DNA from: Welwitschia mirabilis
Taxonomy: Eukaryota; Gnetophyta; Gnetopsida; Welwitschiales
Reading direction: 5' to 3'
Assembly (NCBI GenBank): GCA_051453625.1
Contig: JBOZIK010000001.1
Coordinates: forward strand, 74,382,204-74,446,203
DNA: 64,000 nucleotides
Shown one piece after another: positions 48,209 through 59,179 of the stretch. Position 1 is the first letter of the stretch, and each line of letters begins with the position of its first letter. A program made the translations under genes and the position numbers. The notes below the pieces were generated by a model that saw nothing but the letters and a program-made list of their open reading frames with translations, was not told the origin of the DNA and searched no databases.

Positions 48209-49282
48209 TGTTGCACTACTAACCTACATATATTTGATAGGGTATTTTAAGTAGTTTTGTAGAATATTAGATAAGTTTATGCTATAATTCCATAATAATT
48301 GAGAGCTGAATCTCCATGATATTTTATAACATTTAGAGAAGTTTACAAATTTTCCTATTATTAAGATATATTTCCTATAAACATAGAGGCTGGTTCATTG
48401 GATGAACATTTATAAAAGCCTATCATCCATCTCTTCTTGTGGATAATATTATAGATGATGCAAGAGTTAAAGCTAATGAAGATGTTAATTGTGATCAATT
48501 TGTAAATGATGTGGATTATTTATAAGGTTCTATTATCTCTTATATCATTTGCATCACTAGCAAGATGATATCTATTATAATGTCCCATTGAACATTCATC
48601 TAACTCTTACCATTTTCTTGTATATCTTTTATGCAACTATTAGGGTTATGCTCATGCTTGCTTGTATTATTGTTTATGTGTTTGTTATCAATAAGTATCA
48701 AGCATGTCCTCTCTATTTCGTCTTTGTTTGCATTATAAATTCTTGTGATAGGAGATCAAAGGCTCAGAGATCCATCCTTGATAGTTATAAGAAGACATCT
48801 TCCTTAGTGTTGGGTTGTGATACTTCCATTAAGGTGAAGCTACTTTGTAACATAGATTTTTTTTTAGATTTAGTACAAAGATCCTTTTCAATTTCCTATG
48901 CTTGTTGTTACTTACCCCTTATAATTTATGTTTCTTTTAATTTAATGATAGTTTCTTGAGTAATATAAGTTATAACAGCAACCTTTATCAAGATTGAACA
49001 TTATTAGTTTAGATGCATTGCTATTTTGATTTTCTAAATTAACTTTTCATAAGTATGTTGCATTATAGTTTTCTACATTATAATTTATTTCTGTTACTAG
49101 GATATGTAAGTGTTTCTTTCTAAAATCAATTCTCTTTCTTCTAGCTTGTGGCTTTGATAGATTACGATATGTAGATCAACTCCATTTATATTAGTGCATT
49201 GTGTTATGCAAGATATCTATTTTATTTGTGAATAACAGGATCTTCTTAGGCCTAATTATTCGCACAAATATACATCACAAGG
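48209..49282 (+). repeat. G3 3' LTR
   Basis: It starts TGTTGCACTACTAACC and ends near CATCACAAGG, 1074 bp, followed by CTAGT. An open frame at 48588-48959 inside it is not expected to be a gene, because it has no equivalent in the other LTRs. Confidence 0.85.
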
Positions 49283-49287
49283 CTAGT
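49283..49287. repeat. G3 right target-site duplication CTAGT
   Basis: Identical to 34743-34747. The exact LTR end is uncertain by a few bases, which slightly weakens the call. Confidence 0.7.
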
Positions 49288-50173
49288 CATATGTATGTAT
49301 CAAATTTATTTATCATAGATTTAGACTTTAATAGGTTAATCAAATCAGATGAAACATAACTACCCTTTAGCTGTACTTTTTCATAAAAGTAAATGAATGG
49401 TTTTAATGTGTAAAAAGGATAAAATGAGGTGGAAAATGAGATAAATAAAGATAAAATTAATTTTCAACCATAATACTTATGAATAAATAATATTAAAATG
49501 TAGCTAATGACCTAATCATTGATTTTATAATTTTTAGTGTATCATTTATCATGTAATAAAAAGCATAAATGAGAAAAATAAAAGCAATTTCAAGAGCAAT
49601 AAAAATATTTTAAGTAATAAATATTAATGGAAGAACATCAAATGAGATCTTCTAAGCCTACCTTAGTTTCATTTGAATATTTTTCCTTCTACAATAATAA
49701 GTGAGACGTTTCAAGCATTTCATCATATTCAAAATTTAGCTTTGTATTATCTTATTTACATAAAACTAAAACGTTATGCATAAAGAAGTAACTGTTGCAT
49801 TGTCAGTAAGCATTTATAGCTTTGAGGTAGATGAATATATCATGAATTAATTATTAGAGATACATTATTAATATATTTTTATAGTATCAATGTAGTTAAC
49901 TAAACTTAATAATAAAGACTGAAAAGAAAAATATTCTTAGATAGTAGAATTTTTTCTTTTTTAAAATTTTTCTCTCTTTTATTTTGAAGAACATAAAAGG
50001 CAATCATTGTTTGATTAGCCCAATAAAGAAATAAACTCATCCCCTTGAATGCTTGAAACTAAATCATAATATGAAATTGGAAAATATACATTTCATGTAG
50101 TCACTTCAACTTAAACATTATAAGTAAATTTAAAATTTAGTAAAAGAATAAAAAGTAAAGATGAGTTTTATAA
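49288..50173. other. AT-rich spacer between G3 and G4, nothing recognised
   Basis: No motif seen on either strand. Confidence 0.4.
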
Positions 50174-51391
50174 TGCTAAGTTGTATTTATTTGATAGAGT
50201 ATTTTGAGCTCTTTTCTATGATATTTAGATAGGTTTAGATAAAATTCTAATGATTATGAAGAGTTTATGAGATAATCATAAACACATGTAATTCCTGATG
50301 TATTAGAATGTATTTCAAGTAGATCCTAATGCTTAGCATTTTTAAGAGAAGACTAATGATATAGGAGGTTTATTTGTCTTCACTAGAAAGCTTAGGAAGC
50401 ATGTTATTTCTTGTGTCATCTCCATGAAAGTTAGGACAATAGTGATGCTAATATGAGCTAAAGGTTATGGGGCTAATTACGTGACTAGAAACTAATGAGT
50501 CATCTTCTATTATGAGCATCATCCTCATAGTTATGTGAAGGAAGTAGAATAACTATTTTATATGAATAAAATGAATTATCTTTGTAATGGGATCATGTGC
50601 CTCATATGGGATACAAGGCTTTCATCTTTGACTTCTAAGGTTTTTCTTTCAAAATCTTCAATGTAAATTATAAATACTCCCTTCTTGTTACTCCTAATTT
50701 TATATTTTGTACTATTAAGTCTTATTATGGGAGATTGAATGGTAAGAGATCCATCCTATGCTACAAAGAGAAGTATTCCTTAGTATTAGGCTATCAATCC
50801 TTTACTAACATACTACTCCTTTGTAAGTGAGTGTTGGTTTGAAATTAATAAAACATTAATTTACTTCTATTATGTTGATTATGTTTTTGTGATAGTTTTA
50901 TAGTTGATCTAGATCATAAGAGAAAGCTTTGTTAAGGTTAACATTATTAGTTTAGTACTTGCATTCATATCATATTGAATTTTCATAATCTAATAGTTGC
51001 ATTTATTCATATTTTTATTTAATGTATCTTAAATCTTATGTTAATTAGGATTAAGTAATAGTTCTTACTAATTGATCTAAGTTACAAGGATTAATCTTTA
51101 TTATAAAAAGATTAGTAGCTAAATAGATTCATTATTTCATTGGCATTGCATCTATAGCATTGAATTTGCATTCATCTTGCATTATGTTTCTGCATTATTT
51201 CTTTCTTTCATTTATCTAAAGGAAAAAGACTAAAAATACTTTCTTAAAATCAATTGCCTAGCCTAGTACATTTAATAGATTATGACATTCAAGCTAACTC
51301 TCGCATATATTATTGTGTGTTTTATACAAGAATTTGTGATCTATATGATTTAATTATAGACTAAAGAATTGAATAAATTTAAAGCACAAAA
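50174..51391 (+). repeat. G4 5' LTR
   Basis: It starts near TGCTAAGTTGTATTTATTTGA, aligned with the other LTR starts but lacking a few bases. It ends AAAGCACAAAA, then TC and the primer site. It is about 1.2 kb. A TATA box (ATTATAAATACTCC) is near 50668 and the U5 block 'gatctagatcataagagaa' near 50908. Confidence 0.8.
50668..50681 (+). promoter_or_regulatory. Putative TATA box of the G4 LTR
   Basis: ATTATAAATACTCC is centrally placed in the LTR and matches the CTATAAATAC boxes of S1 and S2. Confidence 0.5.
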
Positions 51392-51394
51392 TCT

Positions 51395-51412
51395 TAGCAT
51401 CATTATATAGAA
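51395..51412 (+). other. G4 primer-binding site, strongly decayed
   Basis: TAGCATCATTATATAGAA follows the LTR end at the usual distance. It shares the first ten bases with the G2 site. Confidence 0.55.
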
Positions 51413-52189
51413 AAGCCACAAAGCTCGAAGATTATCACTATCCAAATAAGTACCTTAAATTTCAATTTGAGTTATTTATCTTAATAGCACTATATTTTTA
51501 CTCTAAATTCCATATGTTTACATTTTACAAGTTTTATTTCAGTAGTATTAATAATGCCCTGTTAGCATATCTTGCTATCTAGATAATAGCATTTTTATTT
51601 TTTCCACAATAAATATTTTCTATTTTTTAATAATATCATAATATCAACATCATCCTATCTGTCATTCAAATGACTAGGCAAATAACTGTTAGTATTATTT
51701 TTGTCTTTAACCTTTTTGTAGTTTTTTCCCTATAAAATAACTTTTGATTAACCTTCATATCATCTAGATGATGGATACGTTGATAACCATTACATTTTTT
51801 TTTCACTCTAAGTGCTTAACACCTAAACAATTCTGCTAAAAATATAAAACATTAGAAGGAGTAGAGCTTGATATTTATCTTGTACTTATCTTTCTTATCA
51901 TCTTAATTAATTATTTTTAATTTCATCTCATTTTTCTATTTTTATGAATAATGATAAAAGGATCCTTGAATAAACTATTTCTAAAATAAGGAAAAAATTA
52001 AAAATTCGGAGTGAAGATAATGGAACAATTTGATAAATTTTTTAATAAAATATATGGATAATATCAAAGGATATTGAGACTAGGAATTTAACCCTTTCTC
52101 TTTTCAACCTTCTTATTTTTTTCCTCTTGTTTTTAAGATTTATATATAAATAACAATGAATATTTCTAACATTTTACAAATTTCACCTC

Positions 52190-53370
52190 TTCTAGAAAAT
52201 CATCCTATAATTATACTAGCAAACCCCAATCATCTCCCATGAATTACTATGAAGAAAATCCACCTCCATGAATTACAATGAAGAAGAAGAAGAGGTACTT
52301 CATAAGTAAATGGAAGACATGAAGAAGATGTAAGAAACTACCAATAAAATTTTAGAAAATCTGATTGGGATTCTTTAACATATAATATTACAAAACCAAA
52401 TTTATTTTACAACATAACATTTTTAAAACAATCCAACTACATCTTACCATGAGAAGAGTTAAGATAACTTGGTAATCATTCTTGCTTTAGAATATAAAAT
52501 AACATTTTAAATTAAAAATCAACATCCTACTTATTAGAAAATAGCCAAAAGGAATATAACAGTGACCTAATTCAATTTTTCAATAATGAGGATGAGGATG
52601 ATTGTTTATTAGATAATAATATTAAGACACTAGATTATAGCCATAGAATCCATTTATTTCTAAAAGATTAAGATGAAATGAAGGAATTAATTCATGAAGA
52701 ATCTCAAAATTTTTTAACCCAATGAATAAGATAATGATTACATTTCTCTTTATGATCTCTTTGATAAATTTAACAATTTAAGAATGAGAGCAATATTAAA
52801 TAAGAGAAAAAGATACAATAAAAGACAATTATGATGAAAGTGAAAAAATAGTTCAACAAAGTACTGATGAAGAAAATAAATGATATACAACTCTAAATCA
52901 CATCCTTCCTTCTACTTCTACTTCAACGTTACATTATGATATTGAGAATGGTAATATTTTTTTCATTTGAACCTTCATGTTATTCTCAAATTCACATCCC
53001 ATTTCTTAATTTTGATGAAATTTATAATTTTGAGGATTCTATTACTAACATCATTCAATCTCTTCCTCTTAAAGCTTCATATGATACTCAAATTAACATC
53101 CTTTCCTTTTGTACCACGTTCATGTTTACCTCTGATGATTACTCTTTTTAAAAGTATAACTTGGGATATTTTAAAATTTTAATTTGGGATAAACTTTATT
53201 TCTTTAATACTAATCCATGCCTAGAATTGAATCTTGAGGAGCCTCTTACTCTTATTAAAAATTCTAAAAAGCATTTATAGACTTCTTGGATCTATTTCTT
53301 GAGTAGTTATTTTAATGAATTATGTAATGATACTCATGATTTATGATGATTCAATAAGAGATCATTTGTC
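52190..53370 (+). pseudogene. Unrecognised coding remnant of G4
   Basis: I do not recognise this protein. It starts with a Ser/Tyr/Pro-rich and then acidic stretch (YNEEEEEVLHK near 52271-52305, MEDMKKM and ILENLIGIL near 52313-52375), passes LIQFFNNEDEDDCLLD near 52571-52615 and YSHRIHLFLKD near 52640, and ends with the most open part at 52936-53365. There IPFLNFDEIYNFEDS, LGYFKILIWDKLYFF near 53161-53210 and LELNLEEPLTLIKNSKKHL near 53223-53278 are in one frame with few stops. Low stop density and the regular hydrophobic pattern indicate past coding. It lies where gag-pol should be, between primer site and integrase tail. Confidence 0.5.
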
Positions 53371-53489
53371 AATGTAATTTATCACTTCTTCATTTTTATT
53401 TAGATTTTAAAATTTGTGCTATAAATGTTTTATCCTCTTACTTTGTTTTTATCTAATTGAGTTTACTCTAAAATTGTTATATACCTTAT

Positions 53490-53700
53490 ATCAATTGATT
53501 TCTATTTGGATTGGTCCTTATTTTCCAAAAACCACTTGAGTGCATTTTTAACATAAATAGTTAAACTCGAAATGGTTATGTCCTTATCTTTAAAAAAAGT
53601 ACATTCTAATGGCTCAATTAAAATCTCAAATCCAAACACTAAGAAAATTTAGAGGTAGTCCTAGATGGGGACACTAGTATTTTAGCTTGCATTATCTTCA
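53490..53700 (+). pseudogene. G4 integrase C-terminal tail
   Basis: A decayed '...LLPKTT' region near 53520 and the CPYL..KVHSNGSIKISN-like segment at 53580-53630 align in nucleotide sequence with G2 25225-25290 (for example GTACATTCTAATGG is identical). Only the last 60 codons or so of integrase are present. Confidence 0.55.
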
Positions 53701-56249
53701 TCTTTGGTAGAGTTCTTCAAACTGTGATAATGACTATAAAAATGTCATGGGAAAGAAATAGCTCGTAATTAACATGAAAATCAATAGAAGACATTTTTTT
53801 AATAAAATAAAGTATATTAATATCTTTTATTAGGGCAAATTGGTTAATTAACCTAATTAGGATTTTAATTTTTACATGTTAACACACCTATGTGCATATA
53901 CATGAAAAAAGAATCAAATTAGAAATAATCATAAGAAGAATTTAAAAAAAAATAAAATATCTTCTCTAGATAAATATTTTTATGCTTGATCAGTTTTATT
54001 AGACTTATTTAACTACATTAAGACTATGGATGCTACTTGGTAATGTATCTCTAATTATCTACTTTTAGTACATTTCCTTGCATTAGGGATATAGACACTA
54101 GCTAGTTATGATACACTAAATTATTCATATGTAATATTATTAACTCTATTGGAAGAAGAGTGCCTTAATAATTAAAAATATGATTATGAAATCCAATTCT
54201 TAAAACTATGAACTCATATTGTAAAGACAATAAAGGTGAAAATTGTATATCTTTTATGTTTTATTTTTATTTAGAAATTATACTCACTATTTTCTATTTC
54301 ACTCTTGGATTTACATCACTTTGATTTATCATAACATTACTTATGTAACATTTATATACATTGAGTAAAATTAAAAACCAAAAATATTTTATTAAATAAG
54401 GCCATTATCATAGATCGTAGTATCTTTTATTCATAGGTTACATGGATGAATATTGCATATTCATGCCCATTTACATAACCATTTTTACCCCATTTCCATT
54501 ATATGAGAAAGCATATCCAAAAGCATAAATGTGTATATTACGAAATGATCTTTTAATTGATGATCCATCTAAATATAAAATTAGAATAAGTGATTTCCCT
54601 TAGATTCTTTATTAGTTATCATTTTTCCTTTGTATGGAAGCTTAGCTTTATATTACTTTACATTATTTTTACCTTTAATTTTCTAGTTATAATAAAATGA
54701 CATGTAATGAGGATTTTTTCTCCAAACATTTGCATAAAATTATTCTCAAACTTTATAACTATTTTTTAGTATTTTCAAATTTTAAATAAAAATTTCAAAT
54801 TTGGTTGAGGGTATGGCGTTTACATTTGTACTAATAAGTTCTTTTTAATATATCATTTTTGAAAAATTAGCCAAATTTTTTAAGTTCAGTATTACATAAT
54901 AATTGAATATTTTACTTAAAACATTTTCAATGTTAATCATATCTTTATCACTTTTTTTCCCAGAGAAACTAGCAAAGGGCTAGTTAAACGGTATGTTAAT
55001 ACATAAAAATTATCATTTTTTTATGTATTTTAACCTAAGTTATGATAACTAAAAATATTAATTTAATGATTTTTATTATAAAAATATGTATTCTATTCTT
55101 TTTAATATCAGACTTAAACTTATGCATTTTTCTTTGACATTTTTAGATCCTTAGTCTTATTTTGAGGAATATGTCACATGATGAAGGTGATCCATTAAAA
55201 AATGCTAATAATACTAGTTAGATGTACAATGGCATTAGTTACTTGAGGAGATCAGCTTTTAAAATCATGATCCATATTTTTCATATAGAAGAGATTTATT
55301 TTTGGTTATGATTCAAGTAACTTATATTCCTAGAATCTACCATTATCTTCTTTTATAAACTGACTAATTATTAATGTAAAAATCCTAGCTATCAAAATCC
55401 TAAAGTAGAAAACCCTATTTCTAGAATTCTATACAAAAGGATTAATTTCCTTGATTATATCATATTTTACCATTTATGATCATTCATCCTTGTAAATAAG
55501 AAGTATTTTATCATGTCTTTGTAACTTTCTGGTTTAAGAATTGGCTAGCATTAAGGCTACTATGATGTTTCATATTTGATCTTGAGTGGTTTCTTATTTG
55601 ATCTAGTTTATTATTGTAGGTTTTTATAATAAAGTTGTAGTTTCATTTCTTGATTTTAAGTTGTGATTTATCTTATTCTTTTAAGACTTGAGTTAAATAT
55701 AAATTTTGTTAATTTATTATTATTTCTTAAGCAAATCCTTTTTACTTATTTTCTAGTCTCATGGCATGATTTTTTTTGATAATTCTTGGGATTTTTTGAC
55801 TGCTTTTCATGCTTATGAATAGGCTATAATAAACTAGAGTGATAGGAGGATTTCACTAATACTTATGTGGTGAATGAGATAATGTCACCATCATTTGAGC
55901 CTCCTTGAACTTGACATCACTAACACTTATTATGGAATGTTTCAATATATCATTAAACAAAAATCTTTTATCTTATTAAAACATTCATGTTGTTTATTGA
56001 GTGATATGTTCTATTTCCAAGATCTCATTTATTAAATTTTTCTTTCACATTCTTGACTTGATATTTTATTAAATATATTATTAAAATAGAGTTATCTAAT
56101 TTTACTATTTTCTATTACATTTATTCTATAGGAAAGAGTAATGATAGGATTGCACTTTAATAAAAATCATAGTTTTTATTAGTAAAGATTGGATTTAGCG
56201 ATGTAATATTTTTATTTCTAGAGTAATTTTATAATTTAATATACTTCAA
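53701..56249. other. AT-rich DNA, no firm call
   Basis: No LTR of the local family and no pol motif. A short plus-strand frame from an ATG at 55171 (MSHDEGDPLKNANN, then GISYLRRSAFKIMI) faintly recalls the N-terminus of copia gag proteins, but it is too short to call. Confidence 0.35.
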
Positions 56250-56880
56250 TAATAAATAATAGCATAGCCAAATTTCACTATGAATAATACCAAATAATCT
56301 TAGGTGAAATTTGTTATGCCATATCCCATTTTGTTATAGATACTAAATGAGAAATTATGGAATGTCATGTAGGAAATAGAAAATTTATGATTAGAAAATT
56401 TGACATGGTTGAGAAGGATATGGAAATGATCTAGAATTAGATAAATTTATCAAATGGAAAATGTTTCTTAAGGCTTTTAAATTTGCATGATAAACTCTTA
56501 TTTGATGACCATGATGAATATGTTAACATCCTAGGTAGACTTACTCTTCAATACCTTACAAACATAATAATAAAATTTTAAGAAAAATTAACATGAAGTG
56601 AATGATACCTTTGAAACACTTATTAAAAATGATATTTAACACGTCTAATCTATAAAAATGTTACTTTACTAAGATGGATGTTCAACTTCTATGAGTGTGA
56701 TTATGACATTTAACTTAAATAATTTCCCAATAATTTGAATGACATATTTTTAAATGATAACCCAAAGAAACCATTAGTGATTACTTAATTTTTCACTTCT
56801 TAATAAAAACAAAAATTCATTGATTTAGTTAATTACTATGTTTCAATATGAATATATATAATCGTAAAGCTCTTTAGGTA
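56250..56880 (+). pseudogene. Gypsy pol fragment, protease to RT linker
   Basis: The nucleotide sequence aligns with G2 21270-21760: 'atatcccattttgttatag' near 56324, 'ggaatgtcatgtaggaaat' near 56360 (G2 'ggagtatcatataggaaat'), and FNLNNFPNNL with IFLNDNPKKPLVIT near 56710-56790 (G2 NLPSGVKYIFLYDD). No catalytic motif lies in this part of pol. It is cut at its right end by S1. It may belong to G4 or to another copy. Confidence 0.6.
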
Positions 56881-57580
56881 ATCCTGTAAATCAAATAACT
56901 TATAGAAAAACACATGTTAGTGTAGACAGAAGTTTACTTAAATGTTATAATCCTAACTAAGAAACTAGTTTTAAAGCTAGAGAATTGATTTTCAAAGGTA
57001 TTTTTAGTCCTTTGTATTTTAATAAATAAAAGCAAATAATAAATTAAATGCAATACAAAATGAATGGAGATGAAATGCAAGTGGAAATGGAATGAAATCT
57101 CTTAATTTCTAATCCTTATGTCACAAGAACTAGCCTTCTCTATAACTTATATTAATTAGAAAGAGCATTCAACTAGTTCTTAACCAACATAGACTATGAG
57201 ATCTACCAAGTAGAATAAGGAATGCAATAATAAAATGGAATGGAAAAGCAATGCAAATCTACTACTAACTAGGATTAACCTTAACAAAGGCTGCCCTTAT
57301 GATCTAGATAAATCACAGAGTTGTTATTAAACTATGATTAATGTAAATCATAAGGGACATTCACAGAATTGAAATAAAAAGATTAATAGTATTAATTTAA
57401 AAGAGTATTCAGAACATTACATCCACTTATAAATAGAATAATAGTACCTCAATGGAAGAGACTTAGCTTAACACCAAGGAAATTCCTTTCTGTAGCTTAG
57501 GATGGACCTCTTGTTCTTTAGTCTTTTGTCACAAGCATGTTAAGTACAAAATATGAGCCTAGAAATGAAGGAGGGAAAGG

Positions 57581-57590
57581 GTATTTATAG
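57581..57590 (-). promoter_or_regulatory. TATA box of S1
   Basis: CTATAAATAC on the minus strand, a very good plant TATA box, placed mid-LTR as expected for the U3/R promoter. Confidence 0.6.
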
Positions 57591-57615
57591 TTTTGCATTT
57601 TAAGTTCTAGAAATA

Positions 57616-57644
57616 AAACCCTAAAGGTGGAAAATAAAACCCTA
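57616..57644. promoter_or_regulatory. Two telobox-like AAACCCTA motifs upstream of the S1 TATA box
   Basis: AAACCCTA at 57616-57623 and 57637-57644, about 26 and 47 bases upstream of the TATA box in the direction of S1 transcription. Teloboxes are known promoter elements of plant translation-related genes; a role here is inference. In S2 both are decayed (AAATCCTA, AAACCTTA). Confidence 0.4.
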
Positions 57645-57709
57645 ACAATTTACATGGGTCGATTAACCCCATTTACAAAGATATTTCTTCCTGAACATGT
57701 AAAAATAGT

Positions 57710-57737
57710 TGTCATCCCGTTTGTTGTTGGGATGACA
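57710..57737. repeat. Perfect 9-bp-arm hairpin in S1
   Basis: TGTCATCCC, a 10-base loop, then GGGATGACA. It is the best preserved member of the inverted-repeat family found in all the related elements. Confidence 0.7.
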
Positions 57738-58126
57738 TAGGGGACATCACCATGTTCCACATGTCTCCATGCACTGCTATTAGCCCTACAAATTCTGTTC
57801 ATATTAGTAGTGTCGTTATTGTGGTGTGTATTTGTGTAAGTTTTTACATTCAAAAATATCTTTTCATTTATAACCAAAATAGATATCTTACACAATACAT
57901 CACACAAGTATAGTGGAACTAGACCCAAAATGTCATATTCATGTTAAGACTATGAGATAAGATTGCTTTGCAAAAGAATACTAAAAATAAAAAATAAAGA
58001 ATAATGTAAGAAATAAAAATTACAATGTAAATGTAAGATACAATTAATTTAAATGAAATGCAAAATGAACTAACTCTACTTGCTTTCAGCCTTAACAAAG
58101 GCTGTCCTTAATAATCTATATCACTT

Positions 58127-58226
58127 NNNNNNNNNNNNNNNNNNNNNNNNNNNNNNNNNNNNNNNNNNNNNNNNNNNNNNNNNNNNNNNNNNNNNNNNNN
58201 NNNNNNNNNNNNNNNNNNNNNNNNNN
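58127..58226. other. Assembly gap, exactly 100 N (placeholder)
   Basis: Inside S2. Judged by S1 57330-57340, few bases are missing. Confidence 0.85.
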
Positions 58227-58481
58227 ATAATAATAAACTATGATCAATGTAAACCATAAGGGACATATAGAATGAAGGTGAAATAATTATTGTATTGATT
58301 CAATAGAGTATTCAAAAATATTACATACACTTACAAATAGATTAACAACACCTCAATGGAAGAGACTCAGCCTAATACCAAGGAAACTCCATTCTATAGC
58401 TCTAGAAGAACCTCTTGTACTTCAATAGTTTATCATAAGTATCAGGTACAAAATATGGTTTACAAGTAAAGGAGGAAAAGG

Positions 58482-58491
58482 ATATTTATAG
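58482..58491 (-). promoter_or_regulatory. TATA box of S2
   Basis: CTATAAATAT on the minus strand, aligned with the S1 box. Confidence 0.5.
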
Positions 58492-58611
58492 TTTTGCATT
58501 TGAGGTTCTAGAAATAAAATCCTAGAAGTGGAAACTAAAACCTTAATAAACCACAGGGGTTACTTGACCTTATTTACAAAGATGTTTCTTTCCAAACATG
58601 TAAAAATAGCT

Positions 58612-58832
58612 ATCATTCCACCTGTTATTAGTACAACATAAGGGACATCACCATGTGCTACATGTCTCCATGCCCTGCTATCAGCCTTGCAGCTTCTCTT
58701 CATATTAGCAATTTCATCGTCCCACCTATCATTGGGAAGAAATAGAAGATATCATCATGTGCCACATGTCTCCATGTTATACTATCAGGTCGTCATCCTG
58801 CCTGTCATGTGGACAACCATGGGGATGACACC
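58612..58832. repeat. Duplicated U3 block with hairpin motifs in S2
   Basis: Two adjacent copies of a unit consisting of a decayed hairpin followed by CATGTG[CT][CT]ACATGTCTCCATG: 58612-58690 and 58722-58792. S1 has one copy (57710-57786). A further hairpin follows at 58792-58829 (GTCATCC...GGATGAC). Confidence 0.55.
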
Positions 58833-58906
58833 TCCAGAGAAAATGATGCTTTAATGGCTTGAACCTCTAGTATTTATTACTGTAATGATAGAAAGGTATA
58901 GTGCAT

Positions 58907-58942
58907 TCATCCACTCTGTCCTGGGAATGACAGTGGGGATGA
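58907..58942. repeat. Imperfect hairpin in S2
   Basis: TCATCCACTCTGTC and GACAGTGGGGATGA arms around CTGGGAAT; same family as 57710-57737. Confidence 0.6.
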
Positions 58943-59179
58943 CACCCTTACAAGGATTCTCAAGTACAAAAAATCAACATTATTCATAATTAGTCTTCCT
59001 TCATCATTCTAAGTACTAAAACATTCCTGAATTGCCTTTAATTATGTTAATAATTTTGTGTTTCCATGGTTATCTTATCAACTTTCCATAATTAGTAGAA
59101 TTACATCCAACACTGTATAAATGTCCTATAAAAGTATTCTAAATACATCATTAAATTCCTACAAATTGGCATTGCAACA

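Larger units (their letters stand above)
34748..49282 (+). mobile_element. G3: compound Athila-like gypsy element with internal LTR tails
   Basis: The outer LTRs (34748-35848 and 48209-49282) are flanked by CTAGT on both sides, so the 14.5-kb span behaves as one insertion. Inside, the 5' LTR, primer site, leader and start of a gag are followed by a 100-N gap, then three LTR 3' ends in a row (37795-38351), a second primer site, a second leader and a full gag-pol with accessory ORF. This is the structure left by recombination between a tandem or adjacent copy and later deletion, unless the 100-N join is an assembly error. Confidence 0.75.
50174..53700 (+). mobile_element. G4: deletion derivative of the gypsy family with an unrecognised ORF
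   Basis: A complete 5' LTR and a primer site are followed by about 0.8 kb of leader, an ORF that is neither gag nor pol as far as I can tell, and the C-terminal tail of integrase. Protease, RT, RNase H and the integrase core are absent, and no 3' LTR was found before 56.9 kb. It could be a non-autonomous form or simply a decayed deletion product. Confidence 0.6.
56915..57810 (-). repeat. S1: minus-strand LTR, 3' part
   Basis: The reverse complement carries the shared U5 block (57291-57330, 'aaccttaacaaaggctgcc') and ends ...CTACACTAACA at 56915. A TATA box, two telobox-like motifs and a near-perfect hairpin (57710-57737) are preserved, so this copy is less decayed than G1-G4. Its U3 part is missing: at 57810 it meets the end of S2. 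The open frame at 57650-57928 crosses the junction and is incidental. Confidence 0.75.
57811..59179 (-). repeat. S2: minus-strand LTR
   Basis: On the minus strand it starts TGTTGCAATGCCAATTTG at 59179 and ends ...CACACCACAATAACGACA at 57811. It is about 1.27 kb without the 100-N gap. No primer site follows and no polypurine tract precedes it, so it is a solo LTR or a truncated end. Its 3' end lies exactly where S1 is broken, suggesting insertion into S1, but no five-base duplication is visible. Confidence 0.75.

Noticed and set aside
48588-48959. 123-codon plus-strand frame
   Set aside because: It lies wholly inside the G3 3' LTR; the same stretch of the other LTRs has stops and no shared protein.
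55171-55320. Possible copia gag N-terminus (MSHDEGDPLKN...)
   Set aside because: Only about 40 codons with weak resemblance and no collinear pol; not enough to annotate.
57650-57928. 92-codon minus-strand frame
   Set aside because: It crosses the S1/S2 LTR junction, so it cannot be an ancestral gene.
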